Origin: Phaeocystidibacter marisrubri
GTDB taxonomy: Bacteria; Bacteroidota; Bacteroidia; Flavobacteriales; Schleiferiaceae
Direction: 5' to 3'
Length of the DNA: 64,000 nt
Assembly: GCF_008933165.1 (NCBI RefSeq)
Contig: NZ_WBVQ01000002.1
Coordinates: 1,139,569 to 1,203,568, forward strand
In this document: positions 8,991 through 17,218 of the stretch, piece by piece
Layout of the letters: each line of letters opens with the position of its first letter
How positions within the stretch are numbered: the first letter of the stretch is position 1
Position numbers and translations under genes: made by a program
The notes under the pieces: model-generated
What the model saw: only the letters and a program-made list of their open reading frames with translations
What the model was told of the DNA's origin: nothing
Database searches by the model: none

Positions 8991-9025
8991 TCACGGAATT
9001 CATCGAAATGTTCTCACGGAATTCA
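8991..9025. repeat. Paired 12-bp direct repeat between divergent genes
   Basis: TCACGGAATTCA occurs at 8991-9002 and again at 9014-9025, start-to-start distance 23 bp, roughly two helical turns. The pair lies between the start of the minus-strand gene at 8933 and the plus-strand MORN gene at 9112, a position suited to a regulator binding site for either gene. Confidence 0.5.
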
Positions 9026-9111
9026 GGGAGAAGCGGGTTCATGCTCTTAGCATCCACGACACAGCGAGAAAACGGAGGATTTGAGTATCTTCATTTCCCA
9101 AACGCTCTCGT

Positions 9112-9813
9112 ATGAAATCAACCCTCTTTTCATTGGGACTTTTATTTAGCTGGCTGCTCAGTGCACAACCGGTAGACACCAGTCATGTTGATACCAATTT
9201 GGTTTTCCCAGTATTTCACGGTTGGATTTTTAGAGGAACCTGTGGACCTGCTTATCGTTATTGCAACGGAAGTCTCTGCAATGGAGAAGTGGTAGACTCG
9301 TTTGAAAACGGTATTGAAAAACACCGTGCTTATTACGAAGAAGGACAAATTGTTGGGGAAAGCTCTAATTATTATTCAAATGGTCAACTTGCCTCTAGAG
9401 GTAGCTTTCACAATAATCGAAGAATAGGAGAGTGGTTCACTTATTATGAATCTGGAGCACTAAAGAGTAAGAAGCTTTATTGGAAATATGAACTCGTTCC
9501 TTTGAGAAGTGAGCTCTACTATGAAAATGGTCAGTTAGAGTCTTTGGAGATCGCAGATAGTGCAGGTTTCTTCACGTTCGGCATTGCTTACAGCCAAGCT
9601 GGAGATACCCTCGAACTATTCACCCCATTTGATTCTCAACACTCCGTTTACAAGTCCTCTCAATTTAATGAATCGGGACAACTAATGGAAGTTCAATATT
9701 TTGAATATTTAGAAAATTCTATGCGAAGAGTTGGAATCTGGCGCGAATACGACATTCATGGAAACCTCCTTTCCGAAAAGGAATATCCAAGTGATTTTCA
9801 TTTAGATTGGTAA
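9112..9813 (+). CDS. Secreted MORN_2-repeat protein
   Basis: Protein of 233 residues with a signal peptide ending near SAQ (about 18). There are several MORN_2-type repeats, e.g. SNYYSNGQLASRGSFHNNRR, followed by YYESGALKSKKLYW and YYENGQLESLE. The region around 40-62 has four Cys (GTCGPAYRYCNGSLCNGEVV), unlike the other two MORN proteins in the window, so disulfides or a metal site are possible. No lipobox is apparent. It stands alone between divergent and tandem neighbours. Same family as 2917 and 17205; function unknown. Confidence 0.8.
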   Translation: MKSTLFSLGLLFSWLLSAQPVDTSHVDTNLVFPVFHGWIFRGTCGPAYRYCNGSLCNGEVVDSFENGIEKHRAYYEEGQIVGESSNYYSNGQLASRGSFHNNRRIGEWFTYYESGALKSKKLYWKYELVPLRSELYYENGQLESLEIADSAGFFTFGIAYSQAGDTLELFTPFDSQHSVYKSSQFNESGQLMEVQYFEYLENSMRRVGIWREYDIHGNLLSEKEYPSDFHLDW

Positions 9814-9934
9814 GTGCAGGTAGATCAACAACTCATCCTTCATCTCCCATCCCTTAATCATCCAGTTATCCCAAAGTAGGGCATAAGCGACTAAAGACTA
9901 TCCCTTATCTTGCCGCTCTCAAACATCACCTACT

Positions 9935-11344
9935 ATGACAGACGTAGTTTCTAAAACCCCGTTTATTACAAACGATGCCGTTGTTCTTGGACTCCTTCTG
10001 GGTGTCCTTGCCTTGATTTTTAAAGCGACAACCATCCCGAGTTTTAAGACGTTTTTCAAGTACGTTCCCGCTCTTTTACTCTGTTATTTTCTACCCTCTG
10101 TTCTCAATACTTTGGGCTTAATTAGTCCGGGGTGGATTGAGTTCGATAAAGCTCTAGAAGCACTGTCAGGTCTGGGATACGATGTGTCTGGAATTACTAA
10201 AGTTGGTCAGTTAAAAGAGTTTGTAGCAGAAAACGAAATTGAAGGTGGTGTGATGAAGCCCTTCATTCATACTTCTCGACTTTACTTCATGGCATCGCGC
10301 TATTTGTTGCCCGCCAGTTTAGTGCTGCTCACCATCAGCATCAGTCTGAAGGAAGTGGTACAGCTTGGTCCAAAAGCACTCATCATGTTTGGAACGGCTA
10401 CATTGGGCGTTGTCATTGGTGGTCCCATTGCGCTCTTGGTAATGGACAGCATTGCTCCAGATGTGGTTGCCGGAAATGTGTGGCGAGGAATGACTACAAT
10501 TGCAGGTTCATGGATTGGTGGTGGTGCCAATCAGGCTGCGATGTACGAGGTGTTTGGCACAGATCCCGTTACGGGTCAAGCTGGATTGATCAGCTCTAAG
10601 CTCTATGGCGCCATGATTACGGTTGATGTGATTGTCGCTGAAATATGGATGGCCTTCCTCCTTCTAGGGGTGGGAAAATCAAAGGGAATTGATCGTTGGT
10701 TAAAAGCGGATTCAAGCAGTGTTGAAACACTCAAGAATAAGATGCATGACTTCTCGTTGAGCGTTGCTAAAATCCCAACTTTCAACGACTTGATGCTCAT
10801 TTTGGGCATTGCCTTTGGAGCCGTAGGACTTTCTCATTTCCTCGCAGATTATATCGCTCCTTTTATGAGCCAATTTGAATGGGCTTCGAAGTTTAGCCTT
10901 ACTTCAGGTTTCTTCTGGCTCATCGTTATTGCGACCACGATTGGATTGGCATTGAGCTTTACCAAAGTGAAAAACCTAGAAGGTGCAGGTGCTTCTAAAA
11001 TTGGAAGTGTATTCATATACATTCTCGTGGCCAGCATCGGTATGAAGATGAATATTCTTGAAATTGCCGATAACCCAGGATTGTTCTTTGTTGGTCTCTT
11101 CTGGATGATTGTTCACGTGGCTTTGCTCTTTATCGTGGCCAAAATTATTCGCGCGCCATTCTTCTTCTTGGCGGTGGGTTCTAAAGCCAATATTGGTGGG
11201 GCAGCTTCGGCTCCGGTTGTAGCGGCAGCTTTCCATCCTTCCCTAGCTCCAGTAGGAGTGCTTCTCGCCGTGTTGGGATATGCCCTGGGAACCTATGGTG
11301 CTATTCTGTGCGGTAACTTAATGCAACTCGCCGTAGGCGGATAA
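9935..11344 (+). CDS. DUF819-family multi-pass membrane protein
   Basis: Integral membrane protein of 469 residues, about eleven or twelve hydrophobic helices, of the DUF819/YjcL family, which resembles transporters but has no assigned substrate. Characteristic family features include the glycine-rich helix SWIGGGANQAAMYEVF and the C-terminal segment NIGGAASAPVVAAAFHPSLAPVGVLLAVLGYALGTYGA (quoted in part: GGAASAPVVAAAF). A TATCTTGC box at 9906-9913 may serve as -7 element. The M28 peptidase starts 11 bp downstream, so the pair is probably one operon; peptide import plus hydrolysis is a possible but unproven pairing. Confidence 0.88.
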   Translation: MTDVVSKTPFITNDAVVLGLLLGVLALIFKATTIPSFKTFFKYVPALLLCYFLPSVLNTLGLISPGWIEFDKALEALSGLGYDVSGITKVGQLKEFVAENEIEGGVMKPFIHTSRLYFMASRYLLPASLVLLTISISLKEVVQLGPKALIMFGTATLGVVIGGPIALLVMDSIAPDVVAGNVWRGMTTIAGSWIGGGANQAAMYEVFGTDPVTGQAGLISSKLYGAMITVDVIVAEIWMAFLLLGVGKSKGIDRWLKADSSSVETLKNKMHDFSLSVAKIPTFNDLMLILGIAFGAVGLSHFLADYIAPFMSQFEWASKFSLTSGFFWLIVIATTIGLALSFTKVKNLEGAGASKIGSVFIYILVASIGMKMNILEIADNPGLFFVGLFWMIVHVALLFIVAKIIRAPFFFLAVGSKANIGGAASAPVVAAAFHPSLAPVGVLLAVLGYALGTYGAILCGNLMQLAVGG

Positions 11345-11355
11345 ATCCCTTCAAT

Positions 11356-12732
11356 ATGAAATACACTGCTCTTCTTTTTACGGTTGCACTTTCTTCGGGA
11401 TTATCTGCTCAGAATATTACCGATACCGCTCATCACGAAGCTTTTATTCGAGGAGTATACGACAGGGCTTTGGAAGGTCAATACGCCTACAACTGGCTAG
11501 AAGAGCTGTGTAAAGATGTGGGTCCTAGATTGGCTGGAAGTGAAGGGGCTGAGAATGCCGTACGCTGGGCAAAAGCCACATTGGATACCTTGGGCTTTGA
11601 CACCGTTTATCTTCAAGAAGTAAGTGTTCCTCACTGGGAGCGCGGTGAAGAGAGTTGCTATTTTACAGAGAGCAAGGAAGCTTTGTCCATGTGTGGATTG
11701 GGCGGAACTGCTCCCACGGCAAGAGAAGGCCTAACTGCTAAGGTTATCGAAATTCCTGATGTTGATGATCTAGAGAACTACTCGAGAGAAGATATTGAAG
11801 GGAAAATAGTGTTCTTTAGTGCACCGATGCGACAAACCTATATCAACACAGGTTCGGCCTATGGTGAGGCTGTTAAAAAGCGTTTTATAGGGGCCGTTGA
11901 AGCGAGTCAATATGGCGCTTTAGGTGTGGTGATCCGATCAGTAACAACAAAAAAAGACGATGCCCCTCATACGGGTAGCATGACATATTCCGGTGCTTAC
12001 AGAAACATTCCTGCCGCAGCATTGGGCTACCTCAGCGCCGACCGGTTACAACGTGCGCTTCGAGAGAATCCAGAATTGGAAATCACGTTAAAACTGGCGA
12101 ATACAATGTATGATAGAACCACTTCTTACAACGTGATTGCCGAAGTAAGAGGAAAAACTTATCCCCGTGAAATAGCCATTGCTGGTGGACATCTTGATTC
12201 TTGGGATTTAGCAGAAGGAGCACAAGACGATGGGGCAGGAGCTGTGCAGAGTATGGAAGCGATTTACCTCTTGATTCAATCGGGCTACGAGTTTAAGCGG
12301 ACGCACCGAGTAGTTTTGTTTATGAACGAGGAATTTGGATTGGACGGCGCTCGAACCTATGCAGTAATGGCCGATAGTTTGAACGAAGATCACGTGATTG
12401 GAATAGAAAGCGATGGAGGAGGAGATGTGCCAAGAGGATTCAGCATTCAAGCACTGCAAAGTGGGGTGGAAGCTGTAAAGAGTCTCCGATGGTACCTCGA
12501 ACCTTACAGCCTCAATGAGTACTCTGTTGGATACAGCGGAGCCGATATTGGTCAGCTCAACAATGATTACAACATCCTACTAGGATACAGAGCGGATAGT
12601 CAGCGTTATTTTGACTACCATCACGCGCCTACCGACACCTTTGAAACCATCAATGCACGCGCCCTAGAATTGGGCAGCGCATCCATGGCTTCAATGTTGT
12701 ATTTATTGGATCAATACGAAGTAAGACCGTAG
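11356..12732 (+). CDS. Exported M28-family metallopeptidase (PGCP/carboxypeptidase Q-like)
   Basis: Zinc aminopeptidase/carboxypeptidase of 458 residues. A signal peptide ends at about residue 19 (SGLSAQ). A protease-associated insert occupies roughly 110-270, and the M28 di-zinc site is complete: His in GGHLDSWD, Asp in AQDDGAGA, Glu-Glu in FMNEEFG, Asp in IESDGGG and His in YHHAPTDTFE. The overall layout matches plasma glutamate carboxypeptidase. It follows the DUF819 gene by 11 bp. It ends 2 bp before the stop of the convergent DUF6265 gene. Expected to trim peptides in the periplasm or outside. Confidence 0.92.
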   Translation: MKYTALLFTVALSSGLSAQNITDTAHHEAFIRGVYDRALEGQYAYNWLEELCKDVGPRLAGSEGAENAVRWAKATLDTLGFDTVYLQEVSVPHWERGEESCYFTESKEALSMCGLGGTAPTAREGLTAKVIEIPDVDDLENYSREDIEGKIVFFSAPMRQTYINTGSAYGEAVKKRFIGAVEASQYGALGVVIRSVTTKKDDAPHTGSMTYSGAYRNIPAAALGYLSADRLQRALRENPELEITLKLANTMYDRTTSYNVIAEVRGKTYPREIAIAGGHLDSWDLAEGAQDDGAGAVQSMEAIYLLIQSGYEFKRTHRVVLFMNEEFGLDGARTYAVMADSLNEDHVIGIESDGGGDVPRGFSIQALQSGVEAVKSLRWYLEPYSLNEYSVGYSGADIGQLNNDYNILLGYRADSQRYFDYHHAPTDTFETINARALELGSASMASMLYLLDQYEVRP

Positions 12733-12734
12733 TC

Positions 12735-13151
12735 TTATTCCGGTTTAACAAAGCGCCAAGTAAAGGCCGCTTCCCCTTCACCAACGCGAACCAAGAGGTC
12801 ATTCTTTTCACCAAAAGTGTACTCAATTCGCTTTGGAAAATCGTGTTCTGGATTTACAAAAACCCAAGGTTCGGTTTCTGTAAATTCAATGTATTCTGCA
12901 TTTTGTCCCACACGGGTAGCATATACGCGAACACCTTCTCTCTCGTAGAGTTTCAAGTCTTCAAAAGCACTCGTGTCTCCATGCATAACCTGAAGTCCGT
13001 GGCCTTCTAAAGTGTCGCCTTTTTGTTCCCAACACTCAATCGACTTACCATCGTCGCGAGTCCAACACCCCACCAGCGAAGTGTTCTTATCCTCCGAAGT
13101 ACAAGCCGCCATTCCTACCAATGCGCCAAAAATGAGAAGTGAACGATTCAT
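12735..13151 (-). CDS. DUF6265-like lipoprotein
   Basis: Small lipoprotein of 138 residues from the ATG at 13151, where the signal peptide NRSLLIFGALVGMAAC begins; lipidated Cys is at about 17. The mature part has the DUF6265/lipocalin-like features GCWTRDDGKSIECWEQ near the start and FVNPEHDFPKRIEYTF near the end. A longer frame upstream overlaps the YkuK gene and has no signal peptide, so it was not used. Ligand and function are unknown. The gene is convergent with the M28 peptidase. Confidence 0.8.
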   Translation of the reverse strand: MNRSLLIFGALVGMAACTSEDKNTSLVGCWTRDDGKSIECWEQKGDTLEGHGLQVMHGDTSAFEDLKLYEREGVRVYATRVGQNAEYIEFTETEPWVFVNPEHDFPKRIEYTFGEKNDLLVRVGEGEAAFTWRFVKPE

Positions 13152-13239
13152 ATAATTTGTGCGTTTCTTGTTCATAACATGGACGTTACACTCGGGCTCT
13201 ACCTTGTGAACGCTTCCAAAGATTGCTAATTTACGTTTC

Positions 13240-13722
13240 ATGAACGCATCTGCCGCCATCCTATCCATAGATGATTCTATCCTTTTTCGCACCTCTGCGG
13301 GAATGGTTGTAGACGATTTGCATCGATACGTGAAAGCCTGGCTCGCTGAACATCCCAAGGGAAGAATCTACATCGGTAGCGATTCCCAAGTACGAGGAAC
13401 CATTGTAAAATACAGTACTGTGGTTTGCTTGTGGGATGTAGGCCACGGGGTATGGGAAGCCTATTCTACCGTAAAAGTTCCCCGTTTTAAAGACCGTTTT
13501 TCTCGACTGTGGAACGAAGTACAACGCTCACTAGAAGTGGCTGAACTCATTAGAGATTTGGGTGATGTTACCGTTCACATGGATTTCAATTCCGACCCCA
13601 AATTTCCCTCATATCAACTCTACGATGCTGGAATGGGACTTGTGAAATCTATGGGATTTGAAGCGGCTGGAAAACCGCATTCATGGGCGGCTACATGTGG
13701 TGCGAATCGACATTGTCAGTGA
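13240..13722 (+). CDS. YkuK-family RNase H-like protein
   Basis: Protein of 160 residues of the YkuK/DUF458 family, an RNase H-fold group of unknown substrate. Visible family features are YIGSDSQVR (first acidic strand), KYSTVVCLW, VHMDFNSDPKFPSYQLYDA and the C-terminal AGKPHSWAATCGANRHCQ. The Asp/His pattern fits a metal-dependent nuclease but activity is not established. The start at 13240 is ATG with a weak TAATTTAC box just upstream. The 3' end overlaps the convergent cation-efflux gene by 7 nt. Confidence 0.88.
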   Translation: MNASAAILSIDDSILFRTSAGMVVDDLHRYVKAWLAEHPKGRIYIGSDSQVRGTIVKYSTVVCLWDVGHGVWEAYSTVKVPRFKDRFSRLWNEVQRSLEVAELIRDLGDVTVHMDFNSDPKFPSYQLYDAGMGLVKSMGFEAAGKPHSWAATCGANRHCQ

Positions 13723-14582
13723 CCCAATGAACGGTCTTTAAACAAAGGAGATTCGAATTGAAGAGTCACTTCATTCAACCCTAAATCTTTGAGTACATCT
13801 TTTAGATCTTGTCGAATGATATCCACTTCTGATAGATGTGCATCATAGTTCAATACAACATGCATGCTCACCACATGATCCGCACCGTCCAGTGACCATA
13901 TTCTAACATTGTGAACTTCTGCAACTCTTTGATCGGATTGCAACTTCACAACAACTTCATCCATATCTATATCTGAAGGTACTTGTTGTAAAAACACCTT
14001 TGAAGTCTTGATGAATTGACGAGTAGCATTCACCCCAATCCACAGGGCTATACCCAATGAAAGAGCTGGATCAATCCATGCCCATTCAGTAAAATACATA
14101 ACGATGGCTCCGAATAAAACAGCCACCCAACCCATCACATCTTCCAATAAGTGCAATGCCGCTGTCTTTTCATTGAGAGAAGTTCCAGCGTGAAGGGTTT
14201 TAAAGGCCACACCATTCACCACCACACCCAAAATGGCAATGCCCATCATCCAACCAGTCATCGGCATTTGATGGCCCTCAAAATGAGTGATGGCATTGTA
14301 AATTAGAAAAGCACTACCGCCAATTAATACCACACTGTTGATCAATGCGCCGAGTGTGGAAAACCGAGCGTACCCAAAGGAGAATTTATCGTCGCTTTTC
14401 TTCTGTGACAGTCGTTGGAAAAACCAAGCGAGTCCCAAGGAAATAGAATCTCCAAAATCGTGAAAAGCATCACTCAAAATGGCCAAAGATCCAATGAGGA
14501 GTCCACCCACCAATTCCATCGTAGCAAAACTGATGTTTAGCCAGAATGCAAACCTCAATAACTTGGTGCTTCGAGTTGACAT
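13716..14582 (-). CDS. Cation diffusion facilitator (CDF) efflux protein
   Basis: Zinc/cobalt/iron-type CDF exporter of 288 residues. Six helices are visible. The metal-site pair in helix 2 appears as LSDAFHDFGDS and in helix 5 as HLLEDVMGW, the HxxxD/DxxxD arrangement expected for CDF proteins. A cytosolic C-terminal domain follows (RVAEVHNVRIWSLDGADHVVSMHVVL). The start at 14582 (MSTRSTKLLRFAF) fits the family; a longer frame would run into the divergent GSCFA gene. The -7 box TACTTTTG lies only 4 nt before the ATG, suggesting a very short or absent leader. Confidence 0.93.
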   Translation of the reverse strand: MSTRSTKLLRFAFWLNISFATMELVGGLLIGSLAILSDAFHDFGDSISLGLAWFFQRLSQKKSDDKFSFGYARFSTLGALINSVVLIGGSAFLIYNAITHFEGHQMPMTGWMMGIAILGVVVNGVAFKTLHAGTSLNEKTAALHLLEDVMGWVAVLFGAIVMYFTEWAWIDPALSLGIALWIGVNATRQFIKTSKVFLQQVPSDIDMDEVVVKLQSDQRVAEVHNVRIWSLDGADHVVSMHVVLNYDAHLSEVDIIRQDLKDVLKDLGLNEVTLQFESPLFKDRSLGH

Positions 14583-14586
14583 AAAC

Positions 14587-14623
14587 CAAAAGTACGGAAC
14601 CAACCCTCCATAATGTATCTTTG
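14587..14623. promoter_or_regulatory. Divergent promoter pair with boxes next to the start codons
   Basis: Minus strand: TACTTTTG at 14587-14594, 4 nt before the CDF ATG. Plus strand: TATCTTTG at 14616-14623, 5 nt before the GSCFA GTG. Both match TAnnTTTG exactly. If both are used, transcription would begin at or close to the start codons in both directions from a 46-bp spacer. No -33 TTG is evident for either. Confidence 0.55.
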
Positions 14624-14628
14624 ATCTC

Positions 14629-15612
14629 GTGAAATTTCGCACGGAAATACCCCCGCTAAAATCGGAGCGTCCCATTGACCACGACGATTTGATCCTATCC
14701 CTAGGCTCTTGCTTTGCAGAGCATATGGTTGAAAAGCTCAATGCCTTTAAATTCAACGTGATCCACAACCCATTTGGAACCACGTACAACCCACTCAGTT
14801 TAGCCGATCAGCTCAATGCCATTCGAACTGCTAGAACGTATGATGTAGTAGATTTAGAAAAGGCAAACTCACAGTGGTTTAGCTTTGATCATCACGGATC
14901 GTATTCGGATTCTACCGCCGCACTTACGCTTCAAAAAATAGATGCTGATCTCTCCGAGGCTTCTTCAAGTACAGGAGATTATACATGGACGATTTTGAGT
15001 CTAGGAACCGCATGGGCTTGGTTTGTAGAAAACAAGGTGGTGAATAACTGCCATCAACTTCCCGAATCTCATTTTGATTTCAGAATGTTAGAAATCGATG
15101 AGATGTTTGAAGCACTTCAAAACGCAATGGAGAAGTGGAACGAGCAGAATCCCGAGAATGTTTTCATACTAACGGTGAGTCCGGTTCGTCACCTTCGCAG
15201 CGGAATGGTAGACAATAATAGAAGCAAGGCTCGCTTGATTGAATTGGCACATCTCCTAACGGAACACGTATCCAATTCACTCTATTATCCCTCTTACGAG
15301 ATGGTGATGGACGATTTGCGAGATTATCGATTCTATGATGCTTCCCTCACACATCCTTCCTCTGAAGCCATCGAATACATCTGGGAGCATTTTTCCAACA
15401 CTTTCTTTACTTCCCACACTATGGAGATGATGAAAGCGTATGAAGGCTTTAGAAAAGCTTTATGGCACAAACCTCGTCAGACTTCCGGCGCTGCCTTTGA
15501 AGGACATCTTCAATCTTTGGACAAGAAATTTATGGCTTGGATGCAACGATGGCCAGAAGCGGATTGGACACCAGAAAAATTGCGCTGGAATGAATTGCTA
15601 AAGCTCCGCTGA
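14629..15612 (+). CDS. GSCFA-domain protein
   Basis: Protein of 327 residues of the GSCFA family, common in Bacteroidota and thought to be related to SGNH-like hydrolases. The defining LSLGSCFAEHM is at about 24-34; HNPFGTTYNP follows, and later VSPVRHLRSGMVDNNRSKA and YYPSYEMVMDDLRDYRFYD. The start is GTG (14629), which gives the usual MKFRTEIP-type N-terminus. The stop abuts the stop of the convergent epimerase gene at 15613. Substrate unknown; cytoplasmic as no signal peptide is seen. Confidence 0.92.
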   Translation: MKFRTEIPPLKSERPIDHDDLILSLGSCFAEHMVEKLNAFKFNVIHNPFGTTYNPLSLADQLNAIRTARTYDVVDLEKANSQWFSFDHHGSYSDSTAALTLQKIDADLSEASSSTGDYTWTILSLGTAWAWFVENKVVNNCHQLPESHFDFRMLEIDEMFEALQNAMEKWNEQNPENVFILTVSPVRHLRSGMVDNNRSKARLIELAHLLTEHVSNSLYYPSYEMVMDDLRDYRFYDASLTHPSSEAIEYIWEHFSNTFFTSHTMEMMKAYEGFRKALWHKPRQTSGAAFEGHLQSLDKKFMAWMQRWPEADWTPEKLRWNELLKLR

Positions 15613-16662
15613 TTATCGGATCAGATTATCACGCTCCAATTGAAGCACCATATCGCGAAACGTTTCATCTGTAGATCGGAACCAAACTCCCAATTCACTT
15701 TTGGCCTTAGAAGTATCAAATGCAAAGGGTTTTCCGTAGTTGCGAGTAATGAATTTCCACGATATGCCGCGAAGCGGCCCAAATAGATAAAGCATCCAAG
15801 CGGATAACTTGTTCGAGGGGAGAGGGTAGTCTATACTTTCAGTGACTCGCTGTGTAATCTCACTGATTTGCAACATGGAAAGTACTTCATTCACCGCTAT
15901 GTATCTTCCAGGTGTATGCTCTCTTTCTACGGCGTGAATGTGCGCTTCTGCTACATCTCGAACATCTACAATTCCAAAGTAAAATTCAGGTGCGCCTATT
16001 CTAAAATCACCGCGCAACATCTGAATCATAAATTGTGTACTGGCACCATCACTTCGTCCATTTAAACTGGGTCCCATTACAAATCCAGGATGAATTGTCG
16101 TAAGAGTCCATCGCGATTGAGCCTTATTCATTTTCCAAGCTTCTTTTTCAGCGATGGTTTTTGAATAATTATACGGACTGTACTCTTTTGAAGCGGTTGT
16201 ATTCCAGCACGTATCGTCGAATTCTTTGTTGGTTGCTTCCGAAATATCAACGGCATCGTTGTACAATGCAACCACACTACTTGTCAATACCACCTGAGTC
16301 ACTGTAGGCGTATTGTTAACGGCCGACAAGACGTTTCGCGTACCTTCTAGAGCAGGGTCAATCAATTGTTTTTGTGGATCTTTTATTCCCGAAATAAGAA
16401 AGGGGGAAGCCATGTGAATTACGGTATCACAGTGCTCAAAGGCTTCAACAAATCCACCGACTAATAAATCAGCTTCAAATAACATTAACTGACCGGGATG
16501 TGCTACTTGTAAGCGATACAGATACACGTGTTTCTCTGAATCTTCTACATTTCTCACTGTGGCGTGGACCGTATATCCGTGTTGAAGTAACTTCTTCACC
16601 ACCCAAGACGCAATGTATCCCGACGCTCCTGTAACCGCTATAGTAAGCTTCTTATCACTCAT
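15613..16662 (-). CDS. NAD-dependent epimerase / dihydroflavonol-reductase-like extended SDR
   Basis: Extended SDR of 349 residues from ATG 16662 (MSDKKLTIAVTGASGYIA). The Rossmann motif TGASGYIA is at 11-18, and the catalytic YxxxK appears as YNYSKTIAE. VVLTSSVVALY and HPGFVMGP are also typical of the dihydroflavonol 4-reductase/cinnamoyl-CoA-reductase-like branch; the bacterial substrate is unknown. The start overlaps the end of the NUDIX gene by 8 nt (ATGAGTGA), which indicates translational coupling. A longer frame to 16707 would lie inside the NUDIX gene and was rejected. Confidence 0.9.
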   Translation of the reverse strand: MSDKKLTIAVTGASGYIASWVVKKLLQHGYTVHATVRNVEDSEKHVYLYRLQVAHPGQLMLFEADLLVGGFVEAFEHCDTVIHMASPFLISGIKDPQKQLIDPALEGTRNVLSAVNNTPTVTQVVLTSSVVALYNDAVDISEATNKEFDDTCWNTTASKEYSPYNYSKTIAEKEAWKMNKAQSRWTLTTIHPGFVMGPSLNGRSDGASTQFMIQMLRGDFRIGAPEFYFGIVDVRDVAEAHIHAVEREHTPGRYIAVNEVLSMLQISEITQRVTESIDYPLPSNKLSAWMLYLFGPLRGISWKFITRNYGKPFAFDTSKAKSELGVWFRSTDETFRDMVLQLERDNLIR

Positions 16663-17218
16663 TATTTCGCAACATATAACGATCCATCCAAAGTAGAGCC
16701 ATAACACTCAAACTATCGGTAATTTCTCCGGAATCAACTTTGGCAATGGCTTCGGCAAGTGGTAAGTGGAGTAGGGTAAGCACTTCCGTTTCGTCTGGGT
16801 CTATTTCAACCTTCTTCAAATCCCTTGCGGTATATAAAATGCACTGCTCATCTGTAGCACTATTGCTGATGTCTGAACGGAGAATTTCCTTCCACTCACG
16901 GGCTTCTAATCCCACTTCTTCACGCAATTCTCGCTTGGCAGATTCAAGCGGATCTATATGTCGCAATCCACCACCTTCTGGAATTTCCCACGTGTATTTA
17001 TCCAGTGGATAGCGCTTTTGTCCTACCAGCCAAGTATAGCCATTCTCATCAATGGGTAAGATTCCAATAGCGTAATTCTTAAAATGAACTACACCATAAA
17101 TTCCGTCTCCACCATTGGGATTTATCACTTCATCGTGATAGACGGTAATCCATGGATTGTCATATTGAACTTCTCGAGATTTGCGCTTCCAGTCCAATGT
17201 ATTCTTATCGTCGGCCAT
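16655..17218 (-). CDS. NUDIX hydrolase (ADP-ribose pyrophosphatase-like)
   Basis: NUDIX protein of 187 residues from ATG 17218. The core REL-x-EE-x-GL is intact at 96-104 (RELREEVGL), preceded by WEIPEGGGLRHIDPLESAK. The Glu normally found eight residues before the REL Arg is not present; the loop here reads HIDPLE, a variant of the Nudix box. Substrate is probably a nucleoside diphosphate derivative. The gene lies between the MORN gene (14-nt overlap upstream) and the epimerase gene (8-nt overlap downstream), so all three form one minus-strand operon. A longer frame to 17299 runs into the MORN gene. Confidence 0.9.
   Translation of the reverse strand: MADDKNTLDWKRKSREVQYDNPWITVYHDEVINPNGGDGIYGVVHFKNYAIGILPIDENGYTWLVGQKRYPLDKYTWEIPEGGGLRHIDPLESAKRELREEVGLEAREWKEILRSDISNSATDEQCILYTARDLKKVEIDPDETEVLTLLHLPLAEAIAKVDSGEITDSLSVMALLWMDRYMLRNNE

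Noticed and set aside
13152-13358. 207-codon version of the DUF6265 lipoprotein
   Set aside because: The extra 69 codons overlap the divergent YkuK gene and precede the signal peptide.
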